Source of the DNA: Citrus sinensis
Taxonomy: Eukaryota > Streptophyta > Magnoliopsida > Sapindales > Rutaceae
Length of the DNA: 64,000 bases
Assembly (NCBI RefSeq): GCF_022201045.2
Contig: NC_068557.1
Span: forward strand, 29,737,501 to 29,801,500
Reading direction: 5' to 3'
Translations under genes and position numbers: made by a program
In this document: positions 49,651 through 63,168 of the stretch, piece after piece
Layout: each line of letters begins with the position of its first letter
How positions within the stretch are numbered: position 1 is the first letter of the stretch
Notes under the pieces: model-generated
The model's database searches: none
What the model saw: the letters and a program-made list of their open reading frames with translations, nothing else
What the model was told of the DNA's origin: nothing

Positions 49651-50929
49651 TTATGAGAAGATGAAAAACCAAATTTAAAAGAAAATTTCTCTATTTATTA
49701 GATAATAGAGAATATACAAATATGACATCACCTCCTCAAGTCTCAGCTTTATATATATAGATATATAGATATAGATTTCTTATGCCTTCGGGATTTAATT
49801 ACCATAATTAAATAATTTAATGTATCTCTTAATAGTAATCCCCTGCAAAATTACATACAAAGAAGCTAACTCAGGTCCCCACGGGACTGAAAACTGGTGA
49901 TTGTAAATAAATTTTAGATTTTTTATATAATAAGGTCAGCTGTCCTCATTTTCTTTTCCTGAATCACGAGATAATATAAAAATATTATATATAAGTTAAA
50001 GCAAAAAATTTTCCAATCTGAACACATAAAACAAAAATTAGTAGACGATTTAATCACCCATTATTTTGTAAATAATCACAAGTTTAATTTTATAAGATGC
50101 TGTCATGCTGACGCTTTCTTGACGTGCCAATAATAATCAGCGCCGATATCAAGAAAATGTCAACAATTTGTTGTTGTTTTTTTTTAAATTTAAAAAAAAA
50201 AAATTGTCAACAAAAATTGCCAATTGGTGGTAATGGTTTTTCTTATCTTAAATTCCTAACCTCGGATTTTGCTGAATTTCAAATTGGTGGACATTTTCAA
50301 AACAATTGTGCAGTGCGTGTTATATGTGGAATTATTGATGTTTAATTAAGCCGGCGGTTAGTATAAATCATAATGAAGGTATACCAAAGTCTGACCTTAC
50401 CTTAAAAATTACATTACACTTTAATATTATTTGACCCAATTAACTTAGTTTAATCATACAGCATTCAACCTTCCGTTCAATTCTAAAACGCACCGAAATA
50501 TCTATGCCATGTAGGTAGCATGATTAATAAAACACGCAAAATTTCTGGGACTTGACCGACGTTGGTGCTTTAAGAAGTCAAACATCGAATGGCGAGACTC
50601 GAGAGAGCATGAGTGCGTGAATTCACAAACTTGTGTGCTGCTCCTTCCCAAGTGTCCTGCGTATTATCATTACACGACTATCGGAAGAAAAAATGAAACC
50701 CAATGTAATTAATGTTTCCAAGCTCCCCCATTGGGAAGAAATTTTTCATTCTTCAGGTCAATTAATTAAAGCTGGGAAAACACAATTGGAGAACTCACGG
50801 CGTAATTTCAACTTGGGAAAGAATGGTAGCTTTACTCTTGGACGCACACTCAGCACCGAACAGGTGGTTTTAGAGGTTAAATATTTGAGTTAGAGCAAAA
50901 CATCCTAAATCTTGAAGAGTCACGTTAAC

Positions 50930-51575
50930 AAGAGTATTACTCTTATAATTTTAACTTTTTTAATGCTTATTTTTTTATTTATGTGGCAAATAGAAGAGTT
51001 GAAAAAATAAACACTCTTTCAAAAAAAAAAACTTCAAATAAAAAATAAATTTCTTCCATCAAGATAATAGCACTTATTTCTCTTTAATAATAATGAGATT
51101 TAAAAAAATAACAATTAATATTATCTTAAAGGTTCCAACTAAGGTTTTTCAAAGGAAACAGTACTTCTCATTATTTAATATTGAAGAGAGAGGATAACAC
51201 TTTCATTCGAAAACTTTCATTAGAAAAAACTTTTGGTAATACTTAAAGAGTTCTAAAAGGTTCTTAAAAACGAGATTATTACTCTTTGAACAAGATTATT
51301 ATTCTTTCTTTTTAATATTGAGAAGTGACTTCCCCTTCTTTAAATAATATTACACTACTTTTTATATCATTATTAGTGAGAGGGAGAAGTATTATAAGTA
51401 AATTATTAAAAAAATAGAGGGTAGTTAAATTTGATGAAAGAATAATTTGATTAAAATCATATTAATTTATTTTTATTTGAAAAGTCTTTTAAGAGAAAAC
51501 TTGCATTTTTACTCTTTTATTTGCCACGTAGATAGGTAAATAAGAATCTAAAAAGTAACACTAGATGAGTTTTTT
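50930..51575. repeat. Element with long imperfect terminal inverted repeats
   Basis: The left arm 50951-51000 (ACTTTTTTAATGCTTATT... then TGTGGCAAATAGAAGAG) matches the reverse complement of the right arm 51507-51558 (CTCTTTTATTTGCCACG...). Similarity runs for about 50-60 bases and may extend to 50890 and 51575. The ends and target duplication are not resolved. No coding capacity. Confidence 0.5.
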
Positions 51576-53732
51576 GGTGATGGCACCCTCCCATTGTTCT
51601 CAAAACATTCAACAATAACTCCTTGGCACCAACAATTTAAAGGAAATAAAATGAATAAATGGGTCAATTTCTTAATATTTGATCTTGAGAATATTAAATT
51701 TACATTAATTACACAGAATTTTTAAAAATAAAAAGTAAAAGAAAAATATCATATATTATTTTTTATTCATTTTTCATCTTTTTTTCAGTTTATATTTTTT
51801 TAATTATAAAGAGGGTATTTTGGGAATATTGAAAATAGTGGGGATAAAACTATCTTTCCATGTAATGGAGTTCTAATTCCCAACCTCCCTCCTAGATTTA
51901 GAACTCTAGGAATTAAATCTAAAATCGTGCCAGTCTCATGCACCTCATTCCCATTCCGAGCATCAACTAACAAGTAAACAAGTTATTCATCCAATTCTTC
52001 CATTCCGATTCCCATTTCGATTTAGTAAACACAACATTATAGTATTGTCCTTGTTTTCAATTACATTTTTATTTATTTTTTGTAAATTAAATGTATCATG
52101 TAAATTGAAACTAAAATTAAATGAATACTGAATATAAGAAATATAAGTTTTGGCCTTTTAGGTTATTGTTGTTGTTATTGTTATCATCATCACCATCGTC
52201 ATCATTGTTGTTGTTATTAATGTCATCATTGTTCTTAGTTATTACTATTATTTATTTATTTATTTATAACGACATCAGTAAATTTTTATTATTATTATTA
52301 ATACCAAATGACAATAATTAACAAAGGATATTTTAGTAAATTATGATAGTTTATTTTGATTTCAAGACAAAGTAAACACATCAATGGAAATGAAGTTCGT
52401 TCCGATTTTGATTCATACAATTCAATTAAATAATTTATTTTAATTGTCATTCATGATTCTCATTTCAGCTCATTCAGATTCCAATATATTCCGATTATTG
52501 ATTAGTAAATGCACCATAAAATTATGGTGCTAGTAGGCTATTGAGTATTATGAAAATAACATAGGTAACTGGTTTATATTTAATGACTATTTGGTATGAC
52601 TTATTTAATGTTCATAAGTGATTATTTAATCTCATAATCTCTTATAAAAAAATATTTTTTTTTAGTAGAGCTTTTGAAAATTGAATTAGCGATTTTAACT
52701 CTACTAACAAAAGCTTTGATTTTGATTTTTTGAGAGTAGAGGTTGAATTTTTTTTAAATGTTAAAATGTCTAAAATATCTTTACTTATTTATCAATCTTC
52801 TTTCATTCTTATATAACATAACTTTAAGAAACATGTCTATTAAATTAATTTTATAATTTTTAATAAAATTTTTCATTGACAACAAACACAACTAAACTTT
52901 TTGAAATAAAAGCTTTATAACAAAAATTATACTTAAATAAGTTATATTTAAAAAGATATAACAAACAAAATCTTATCTTTGTTATTTTACATTTTCATTC
53001 AAACGATGAATTTATGCATAAAATAAATTTATAAAAAAATTTGTAACTCTATCATCACTCATTTTGGATATAACATACATTCACACATTAGAAAATTAGA
53101 GAAATATTTTATAAAAGATGGAACCCATACACCCATAGAGGCAAACCATAATGCCCCAAGCGATCCAAGAAGTAACCAACTCTTTCACTTGAATAAGTAA
53201 TGTTACACGAACGGATCCGAGTTATTGCGTTTGTGTAGAAGAAAAACATTTCTCTTGAATATTAATGGAGTACATAATTACATAAGTCTCTTCAAATATT
53301 AGTGTGAGGAGATATCATATAATACCCAGGTTAGGAACGTGAGTTGTGCTATAATATAAATGGTTTAAGTTTTTTTTTTTTATAGATTTTTTTATCATAA
53401 AATAGAAAAAGAAAAAAATTGGGAGGAATAAATTATTTGATTTACGATAAATTATGTCAATCATATATATACAATTACTTTTTTTTTTTTTTTTTTATCC
53501 TCAATCTAAGCTTTGGAAATTTAGGGTGACAATGATAATAATAATATCAACTCATAGTCACAAGTGATCTGCTGGAGGCGACGAATTTAGAAACAAAGGA
53601 CCAATAGCCTAAACACAGGAAGAGCAGCCCATAAGACTAGAAACAGAGCCAGCCATTTTCGGACGGGAAAAAAAAAAAAAAGAGAAAAGAAAAAAGTAAA
53701 AGGAAAAGAAAATGGAGGCGATGTAGTTGAGC

Positions 53733-53757
53733 ACAGCACAGCACAGCACAGCGAAGC
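53733..53757. repeat. (AGCAC)n repeat upstream of MED16
   Basis: Five-base unit repeated four to five times about 370 bases before the MED16 start. Confidence 0.8.
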
Positions 53758-53861
53758 AAAATCAAAGGGGAAGAGGAAACAAAGTCCTAAGTCATAGCAA
53801 ACGGCCAACAGCTGGAATGGAATCGCAAAGACGACTGCTTTTGTCTCCTCTCCTCAGTTAC

Positions 53862-54000
53862 AAACCCTAAAAAGCCACAAACAATCTCCTAAAATTCAAT
53901 AAAACCACCCACTCGAACCCCACTCACTCTCTCTCTCTCTCTCTTCAACAAATTCCAACAGTACTATCTGTCGCCTTCAATTGCGACTTTTACACCACCA

Positions 54001-54038
<38 letters not shown>

Positions 54039-54106
54039 CTCTCTCTCTCTCTCTCATTCTACTTTTTTATTCTATTTTATTTGACATATAAATAAATTAG
54101 GGTTTC
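53862..54106 (+). promoter_or_regulatory. Telo-boxes and compound microsatellite in the MED16 promoter/leader
   Basis: AAACCCTAA at 53862-53870 and TTAGGGTTT at 54098-54106, the latter only six bases before the start codon. Between them are a CT run ending near 53944 and a compound (CA)n(CT)n microsatellite at 54003-54054. CT-rich leaders and telo-boxes are common in constitutively expressed plant genes. Length variation of the microsatellite could alter expression. Confidence 0.5.
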
Positions 54107-54112
54107 GTTACA

Positions 54113-56947
54113 ATGAATAATAATAATAATAATAATAGTAGTAGTACTCCTAATCCTAACGCCAATACTAATAATAAGGATTCTGAGGAGGATTTGGCAG
54201 CTCAGCCTGTGGAGACTGTTATTAAGCCTGACAAGTCGGACACTCTTAGTTCTGCAGCTGCTGCTGAGGAGGAAGCCTCCGCGAAATCGGACGATCCCAT
54301 GGATGAAGATTCGGTTACTCCGGCCACTGTCTTTTGTATTCGGCTCAAGCAGCCGAGGTCCAATTTGCAGCATAAAATGAGTGTCCCTGAATTGTGTCGC
54401 AATTTCAGGTTTTTCATTTTGCCGCTAATTTATTTCAATTATTGTTCTTATTTCTAACTCTAATTTCTATTGAAAGCTCTTGTATTTTTTGTGCTTATTT
54501 GTCCTTTCAGTGCTGTTGCTTGGTGTGGCAAATTGAATGCTATTGCTTGTGCCTCTGAAACTTGCGCTAGGATTCCAAGGTATTTTCCTTTATATCATTT
54601 GTGTTTTGCTTTTGATGATATGCCAATTAGTAATTTTGATGAATCTGACCTTTTTCTTTGACTTTTGTGGGAGCATAGGTGTACGGTTTTGATTGTTCTT
54701 TTGTTTTTGCAGCTCTAACGCGAATACACCGTTTTGGATCCCCATACATATTGTGATACCAGAGCGACCTACTGAGTGTGCAGTGTTTAATGTCATAGCA
54801 GGTAATTTGTTGTGCCGTTTAGCTATTTGTTCCCATACATATACCTATTGAATTAATGTTTGCCAAGTGGTTTAGTGTTTATAATACCTGTTTAACATAA
54901 CACCTTCTTGTTTATGTAATTTCTAGTTCATCAAACCTTGTGATGGCTCATGGTTTTTCTCTTTAGTTGAGTTTAATATTATTTTGTTGCATTGAATCCT
55001 TTTGCAGATTGTCCTCGTGATTCTGTTCAGTTTATTGAATGGTCCCCTACTTCATGCCCTCGTGCTCTATTAATAGCTAATTTCTATGGGCGAGTGACTA
55101 TATGGACTCAGCCATCTCATGTAAGCCACCCTTGTCCGACCATTTTCTTTAATTCTGTGTGTACATGTCTGTCGGGTGCAAGTTATATATGTTACGTGCT
55201 TCTTTTTCTTTTCTCATTTTTGGTGCAGCGATGCAACTGTAGCTACATTGGTTGCCTCTTTATTATAAGTTCTTTTTGAGCTTATTATTGGTCTTTTTAC
55301 GCAGGGACCAGCTAATCTAGTACGTGATGCTAGCTGCTGGCAGCGTGAGCATGAATGGCGGCAGGATATTGCAGTCGTTACGAAGTGGCTCTCAGGGGTG
55401 TCTCCAGTATGCATTTATTTTTGTCTTCAATGCTTCTGATTCCTAAAATATTCTTATTTCCTTTATTGTTACTATTCTAAGCACTTTTGTTCTTGTTTTG
55501 TTGTCTTAATGATCAGTATAGGTGGCTTTCCTCAAAATCCACTAGTCCTTTGAATGCAAAATCAATTTTTGAAGAAAAATTCCTTTCGCAGAATTCTCAA
55601 ACTTCAGGTTTTTCTTCTTGCTGCTTCTTAAGGGTTTAGAAAAATCATGCACAGGAACTTTCATTTGGGTTTGCAATTGTTCATGAATTTTAGGTTCTAG
55701 TTATTTCTTGCTGTCACTGATAGTTCTGGTAATTTGCCGTTATTTTGTGAAAAACTTGAATCAAAATTGTCCTCAGATTGTTACCAGGATGGTTCTTTTG
55801 TCTCCTGCAGTAATGCCATGATAGTTGTTGCAAATGATTGCATGAGCTAGAGAGTGTTTGGTTATCTGAATGATAAGTGCCTTTTTGGTTTTAGCCAATA
55901 TATCTCTTGTAGTTCTATCTTTCTCTTTTATTTTGATTGCGCAACAGTTGATAAACAGAAATTTCCTTATTTCTGACGAAAATAATGTAATTCTGGAAAA
56001 GGGATCTTATGGTGCCAACTCAGTTGCTCAACTGCTTTTGTTATAATGTTGTCAGCATTGTTTGGAATGTCACTTTTTTTTTTTTGTGGGGGGGGGGGGA
56101 TAATAATTTCACTTTATTTTCTGTTAATCGATTTACCTTGCTCCAGATTTTTTCCAATCTAATGTATGATTCTATTTCAGATAGGTGGCCGAATTTTCTC
56201 TGTGTCTGCTCCGTTTTCTCGTCGGGCTCTGTTCAACTTAACTGGTCCCAGTGGCCTCCTAGTCAAAATGGTGCAGCATCAAAGTGGTTTCCCACCGCAA
56301 AAGGTCTCTTGGGTGCTGGGCCTAGTGGGATCATGGCTGCTGATGTTATCATAACAGACAGTGGGGCCATGCATGTAGCTGGTGTTCCAATTGTAAATCC
56401 CTCTACTGTTGTTGTTTGGGAGGTCACTCCTGGTCCTGGAAATGGATTTCAGGCAGCTCCAAAGACAACCACGAGCAATGGGGTACCACCTTCACTTAGT
56501 CCACCCAAGTGGGCAGGTTTTGCCCCTTTGGCTGCGTATTTATTCAGCTGGCAAGAGTATCTATTGTCTGAAGCAAAGCAAGGAAGGAAGTTGACAGATC
56601 AAAATTTCAGTGATGCCATAACCCTTCATTGTTCTCCAGTATCAAATTTTTCTGCGTATGTTAGTCCTGAGGCAGCAGCTCAATCTGCAGCAACCACTAC
56701 GTGGGGCTCTGGAGTAACCGCAGTTGCCTTTGACCCAACTCGTGGTGGTTCTGTGATAGCTGTTGTGATAGTTGAAGGTATTATCTGTTCTCACTTTAGA
56801 ATTTAACTTTTGACGTCAAATTCTGGTTGTTACTACAACCGGATATGTGTATGTGTGCTGATAATATTCTTTTAGTAATGTTGTGCATTCCTTAATGCAT
56901 ATGTGTTTGTTTGCTTATCTACTTGTTTATCATTCCGACTATGTTGA

Positions 56948-57004
<57 letters not shown>

Positions 57005-60000
57005 TACAGCATCCTTTTGTTATAGTTTTTCAATTCCTTTTTAGTGTTTCTATTACCCCCATTTTACTTATGGATACAAATTCCTTTTATACTTTTATAG
57101 AATTCATAGTTCCCAATGATTTCTTGTTCTCTTTTTCTCTGTTGGAAATCTGCTCTTGCTAATGCAAAACCTTTTGCCTGTTGGACCCTAATGGGATGTG
57201 ATCCATGTTAATTGGTGTCATAGCTGTCCCATTGGTGCATCCTGGTCTTTTTAATTACTTTTCTAATACAATAGCCCAAGCCTCTTCCTATAACATTTAC
57301 TCATGACTAGGACAAATATGGGGCCTGTCTTTTTATGTTTTATAGGAGTCAAAGCTGTTTATAAATCCAGATATCATTGTGTTTCTATGAAAGTAACAAT
57401 TGATTTGGCATTTGGCAGGGCAGTACATGTCCCCTTACGATCCAGATGAGGGTCCTTCTATCACAGGATGGAGGGTTCAGCGTTGGGAATCATCAGTTCA
57501 GCCTGTTGTTCTTCATCAAATATTTGGAAATCCCACTTCCAGTTTCGGTGGGCAGGCACCCATGCAAACTGTTTGGGTGTCAAAAGTGGATACAAGCATA
57601 CCAACTAGTAATTTTAAAATTCACCAGTTAGCTGCTGCAGGACCAACCTGTGATGTATGGAAAACGACTGATTCTGGTCTTGAGAAATCAAAAATAGTCA
57701 GCTTTGATCCCTTTGATTTGCCAAGCGATATTAGATCGCTTGCTAGAATTGTTTATTCTGCTCATGGTGGTGAAATTGCTATTGCCCTTCTTCGGGGTGG
57801 GGTCCACATTTTTTCCGGTCCAAACTTCGCACCTGTTGATAACTACCAGATTAGTGTTGGATCTGCAATTGCGGCACCTGCCTTTTCTTCTACAAGTTGC
57901 TGTTCAGCTTCGGTTTGGCATGACACTAACAAGGACCGCACCATATTGAAAATAATTCGTGTTCTTCCTCCGGCTGTTCCAAGTAGTCAAGTAAAGGCCA
58001 ACTCATCAACCTGGGAACGTGCGATTGCTGAGAGGTACTATATGAAAGTACTTATCATAAACCTGGTAGGAGTAATTTTTCATGCCTTCCCCTTGATTAT
58101 ATTGGACTGCATATCTAACTATATGAACACTTGTGTATGCATGTCATTCCTCACAACTCTCATTTGAAGTATAAAACTGCAGTATACTGAGAAATACAAC
58201 TTTTATATACTTGTGTCTGTACAATTTGCCCCGCTTGATGCTGTAGTGAGATTTTCGGTCCAACTTGTAGATGTATAGTGACATCACCAACAAATGACCA
58301 TTCACATTCAAGTTTCTTTAACAGTTGTACTCTAGACAACTTCACATTTTTTTTAAAATTTTTTGACAATACATTAAGTTTTTATCCAGTGTCCATTAGA
58401 ATTTTGTTGTTAGCTAAATGATTGGTTCAGTCTACTTCTGATCTCACTCTCACTTATCCGAAAATTAAAAATTAAGGAATCAAATCACTCTAAATGACAT
58501 TTTGCTGAAACTGGTTATGCAATTTTTATTGCTCTTCAGAAATTGGCTTGGTATGTTGATATTTACTCAAAAATGTAAAATTTAGAACCGACTCTTAGAC
58601 TGCAGTTGATTATTTGTTAATTTTGATTTTATATAATATCAATAGTTTTTGTAAATGATATGCAAGTCTGTTTTTCAGAATTTAGTTCCGGAATTTTGTA
58701 TGTACAAATAATGTGTGTGTGTGTGTGTTCCATTCCAGGATCCTGAATTTGTTAAAATCCGGGAAAGCGGTTTAATAGCTTTTCCGGTCTCTAGTAAAGT
58801 CCAGGATCTTGGACCAGATCAGCACTATATATATAACCAAATTAAATCATGTCAAATAATTAACGGATAGCAGTCACTTTAATCTGATGCTTGGTGATGC
58901 TGATTATTTCTGTTGTCAAAGCAGGTTTTGGTGGAGCCTTTTGGTTAATGTGGATTGGTGGGATGCTGTTGGCTGTACTCAGAGTGCTGCCGAGGATGGC
59001 ATTGGTAAGAATGTTTTGACTTAGTTGTAAAATTAACAATATTTTATTCTGGAATAAGGATTTTAATTATCTGGAAAATAATGTCTTTTATTAAAAAAAA
59101 GTGTATAATTGTGTATTTCTTTTTTATATGCTGTCTTCTTGAGAGAATCTCTATGATGATTTGTGATACCTCTCTCTAATGTGGGTGATTATTCTTATAT
59201 TTCAGTTTCTCTGAACAGTGTCATAGCTGTCTTGGATGCGGATTTTCATTCTCTTCCTTCTATTCAGCACCGACAACAATATGGTCCCGTATGTTTCTTC
59301 TAACTCTTGCCATCTCTGCGTCTCATGGTCATTTGTCTTCAAATTGTTAGCTATAACAATGAAAAAAGGTCTTTAAGAGTATTAATTTTTTTTTTTTTCC
59401 TTTTGAATAGCAATCTCATGATGTTTTATGGATCGTTCGCGCATGGCTAACTGATTCTTTGCCCGTCAAGCTTCTTTCTTAAGTTTGCTTTAGACTGTTC
59501 CCTTCTTTCAGCAGTCCTTCCACTTAATTTTGCTGTTCGGGTTTCACCAAATCCTCTAGTCTCTATGTAATTGTGATGTATGCTGATGTTATGTAGCTAT
59601 CATGATCTAAGTTATCATGCTGTTAAAGCCTTAAAACAACCTTTGATTATCCATTGATTGCATATGATGAATCTGTTGTTGAGTTACATATGCCGAATCC
59701 CATCTAGATGGTCTCCATGTTTGTTCATTTCCCCAGCTGACTCAAAATGGGGTCTAATACTTCTATCGGTTGCTTGGAGTTACTCAACAGAATATTTTGA
59801 GGTTTTGACCAGGAAAGCACAGAGGATTTCTCCTCTTGGTTACCTGGCTTGACTGCTTCAGCAGAAATCTTAATCAAATTGTTATGCTAGCACTTTTACA
59901 TGATAATTCATTCATCATTGATACTCATTTAGACCAGGCTCTATCATTTTTGGATAAGCAAACTTCTCTTTTTTCATAGCAGAGCCTAGACAGGATAAAA

Positions 60001-63000
60001 TGCCGACTTTTGGAAGGTACAAATGCTCAAGAAGTTAGGGCAATGGTACTAGATATGCAAGCAAGGTTGTTGCTGGATATGTTGGGGAAAGGAATTGAAT
60101 CAGCTTTAATAAATCCTTCAGCTTTGGTGCCTGATCCGTGGCAGGCATCTGGTGAGACGTTGTCTGGTATTGATCCTGAAGCGATGGCTGTTGAACCTGC
60201 TCTTGTTGCAAGCATTCAGGTCTACATCTATCCGTATTTTGTCCTTTTGTACATTCAGTTCTTGGTCATGTGGAAATTTGTAGTGAAATCAGTTGATGCC
60301 TCTGTTATGATTAAGAGAAAACACTAAAATAAGGTTAAGAATTTCGCTGACTGGTATACAAACATGATGGCAGTAACTTGGTGACGTCCTCGATGCACTT
60401 GTCTTCATGTTCTTTGCAGCTGGCATTTTTCTTCTAGGTTTTCCTCTTGCAAAAATTTTGTATCTGATATTAGTCAAAGATGTGGAATGGGTTCTTAAGT
60501 TGGCTATGTCCATGTTGTTTAAAAGTTAGATTATTTTAGTTGACATGATTGTTTAGTTAATCTATTTGTCATGGCTGTGCAGGCTTATGTTGATGCTGTT
60601 TTGGATCTAGCATCACATTTTATCACACGCTTGCGGCGCTATGCAAGTTTTTGTCGAACATTGGCAAGTCATGCTGTTACTGCCGGCACTGGCAGCAATC
60701 GCAATATGGTTGCTAGTCCTACCCAAAGTTCTGCAACTCCTGCAGCCAGTCAGGGTCAGTATCCACCTCTCCTCTGATAGGATAACATTGGAGGAAATGG
60801 GGCTTATTCCTGTGGAACTCTCAAGTTCTGTAATTCCTGCGTAATTTGAATTGACTGAATTTCATTTTATCCTATACCATTTGAGCATACTTCGGTCACT
60901 GTCATCTAATGAAGAAAGAAGGAACTGCTGTAAATTATTTTCAATTTTTTTTCATGCTTTGTTATCATTGTCCCCAGCAGTTCTTCTAACAGTGTAATAA
61001 CATTTTATACAGCTGGTCAGAGTGGTACAACAAGCTCAACTGGAAGTACCCAGATGCAAGCTTGGGTACAGGGTGCTATTGCTAAGATCAGTAGCACCAA
61101 TGATGGGGTGTCCAATCCAACCTCAAACCCCATAAGCGGTCCATCTTCCTTCATGCCAATAAGCATCAACACTGGGACTTTTCCTGGAACACCTGCTGTC
61201 AGGCTCATTGGGGACTGCCACTTTCTTCATAGATTATGCCAACTTCTGCTCTTCTGTTTTTTCTTTCGGCGAGCTCAACAACCTCGCCTTTTGGCAAATG
61301 CACAGAGAAATAATGATGCAAATGTGCAGAAACCTCAGGTGAGTGCTCCTGGCAAGGTGGAGGAAATCAATTCTGTTCCTGGAAAACCTACATCAGCCAT
61401 GGTAAAGTTAGATGAAGGACAGGTAGCGAGAGCTGGTCAAACTGTACCTGGTGCAAAAGGAGTTGAAGAAGGTCCTGCTGGCCGGCCAAAAATGGGTTTT
61501 GGTAATGCTGGTCAAGGATATACTTTTGAGGAGGTACAAACTGTTTTTTTTTTTTCTTCGTGTAATAATGGTGTCTGGATAAAAATATTACTTGCAATAG
61601 CTTTTTTATTTTTCATCAATCTAATTACATTTTCTCTGATTCTTGAACTCAACTGTTGGCTTTTTTAAATAAGAAGTCATAGACATGACCTGAACAACTC
61701 TATGTAACTGTCTCGCAGGTGAAGGTCCTTTTTCTCATTCTAATGGACCTCTGTAGGCGTACAGCAGCCCTGTCACACCCACTACCGGTTTCTCAGGTGG
61801 GAAGCAGCAACATCCAAGTGCGGCTGCATTACATTGATGGGAATTACACTGTATTGCCTGAAGTTGTAGAAGCATCCCTTGGTCCACATATGCAGGTACC
61901 TGTGTCGTTATGTAAATATTGTTAAATTGATGATTTCAATGAGATAATGAGATTGCCTCTCATGTTTTGTTACCGATGCAAAGTAGTTTTGTATAATTTT
62001 TAATCCTGCTATCTAATTGTGATCTGATAAGAAAACCTATGATGCTGTCAAATTCATGTGAAAGCCTATAATTCTAGTACATAAGAATATGTCTTTTAGA
62101 AATAGGTGAAGGTGCTGAGAAGAGGTTGTGACAAAAGCTACATCTATTTACATCTTTTAGCTTATGGTATTGGCCAGGGTCATTGAATTCTAAACAACTC
62201 AAGTAGGTTTTTGTATTATTTTTGCCTAATCCACCAGATACATAGATGCTAGGCTTTGACCTTAACTTTGTCCTGGTATGCAATTGATGTATATTTATTG
62301 AAAATTCTAATCATTTATCTGTATTTGATTATTTTTCTCCTAAGCTTGCTTAGATGCTAGGTTTTGATCTTAATTGTGTCCTAGTTCTTGGTTGAAATTT
62401 GCATAATTTGTCTTTGTTTTTCAAACTTGGATTTCATTTTCTTCTGAGCTTCTATCTTCCATTCTAAATGTGTACACAGAACATGCCTAGGCCTAGAGGT
62501 GCAGATGCTGCTGGACTTTTACTTCGTGAGTTAGAGCTCCACCCACCGGCTGAAGAGTGGCACAGACGGAATATGTTCGGTGGGCCTTGGTCTGATCTGG
62601 AGGATGTTGGCCCTGTAGATGATACTCCCAAGCTAAGTAATTGGGTAGATTCAGTTGATGTCAACTCTTCAGGAAATCATGATGTTTATTACGATTCACA
62701 TGGCTTGTGGCCGAGGAAACGCAGGATGTCTGAAAGAGATGCAGCTTTTGGCTTGAATACTTCTGTAGGCTTGGGGGCTTATCTTGGTATTATGGGATCC
62801 CGAAGAGATGTTGTGACGGCTGTTTGGAAGACTGGTCTTGAAGGAGTTTGGTACAAGGTATGGGATAAAGATAAAGTCGGCTCTATCTGTTATTAAAATT
62901 TTAACAATGCTTAATGTAGTCGATTATTGCCTTTCTTTTTAGGGCAGGACAATAATATGTGAGATGGAGAGGTTTTTTTTAATTGTTTAGCTCAAGGTAG

Positions 63001-63168
63001 TTTTGACTGTTTGTGGTGCAGTGCATTAGATGTTTGCGTCAGACTGCAGCTTTTGCCTCACCAGGTGCTACAAATCCACCAAATCAAAACGACCGAGAGG
63101 CTTGGTGGATCAGCCGCTGGGCATTTGGCTGTCCTATGTGCGGGGGAACCTGGGTTCGAGTTGTGTAG
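54113..63168 (+). CDS. MED16: Mediator complex subunit 16 (MED16/SFR6)
   Basis: Sixteen exons: 54113-54408, 54511-54579, 54713-54801, 55008-55120, 55305-55406, 55517-55607, 56181-56777, 57419-58034, 58925-59004, 59206-59288, 59983-60219, 60583-60754, 61013-61533, 61719-61895, 62480-62857, 63022-63168. They join in phase to about 1255 residues, close to Arabidopsis SFR6. It is a Mediator tail subunit that relays activators to RNA polymerase II and is needed for cold acclimation, salicylate and jasmonate defence, and iron responses. The N-terminal half (WCGKLNAIACA, VQFIEWSPTSCPRALLIANFYGRVTIW) is the beta-propeller-like part. The C-terminal exon holds a zinc-binding pair, CIRC at 1208-1211 and CPMC at 1244-1247. 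The start encodes seven Asn from an (AAT)n tract. Exon 11 has a NAGNAG acceptor; using the upstream AG adds one Gln. Confidence 0.95.
56950..57004. repeat. (AT)n(GTAT)n microsatellite in MED16 intron 7
   Basis: About 30 bases of AT repeat followed by about 24 bases of GTAT repeat. Confidence 0.95.

Larger units (their letters stand above)
48169..54112. other. Spacer between divergent kinase and MED16 genes
   Basis: Nearly 6 kb without a supported gene. It begins with the kinase promoter and leader and ends with the MED16 promoter. In between are an LTR-like remnant near 49.3-49.65 kb, a long-inverted-repeat element near 50.9-51.6 kb, and two TTAGTAAAYRCAMC-like ends near 52.03 and 52.51 kb. 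Another imperfect inverted repeat spans about 52.56-52.97 kb. Poly-A/T runs are frequent. Confidence 0.55.
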
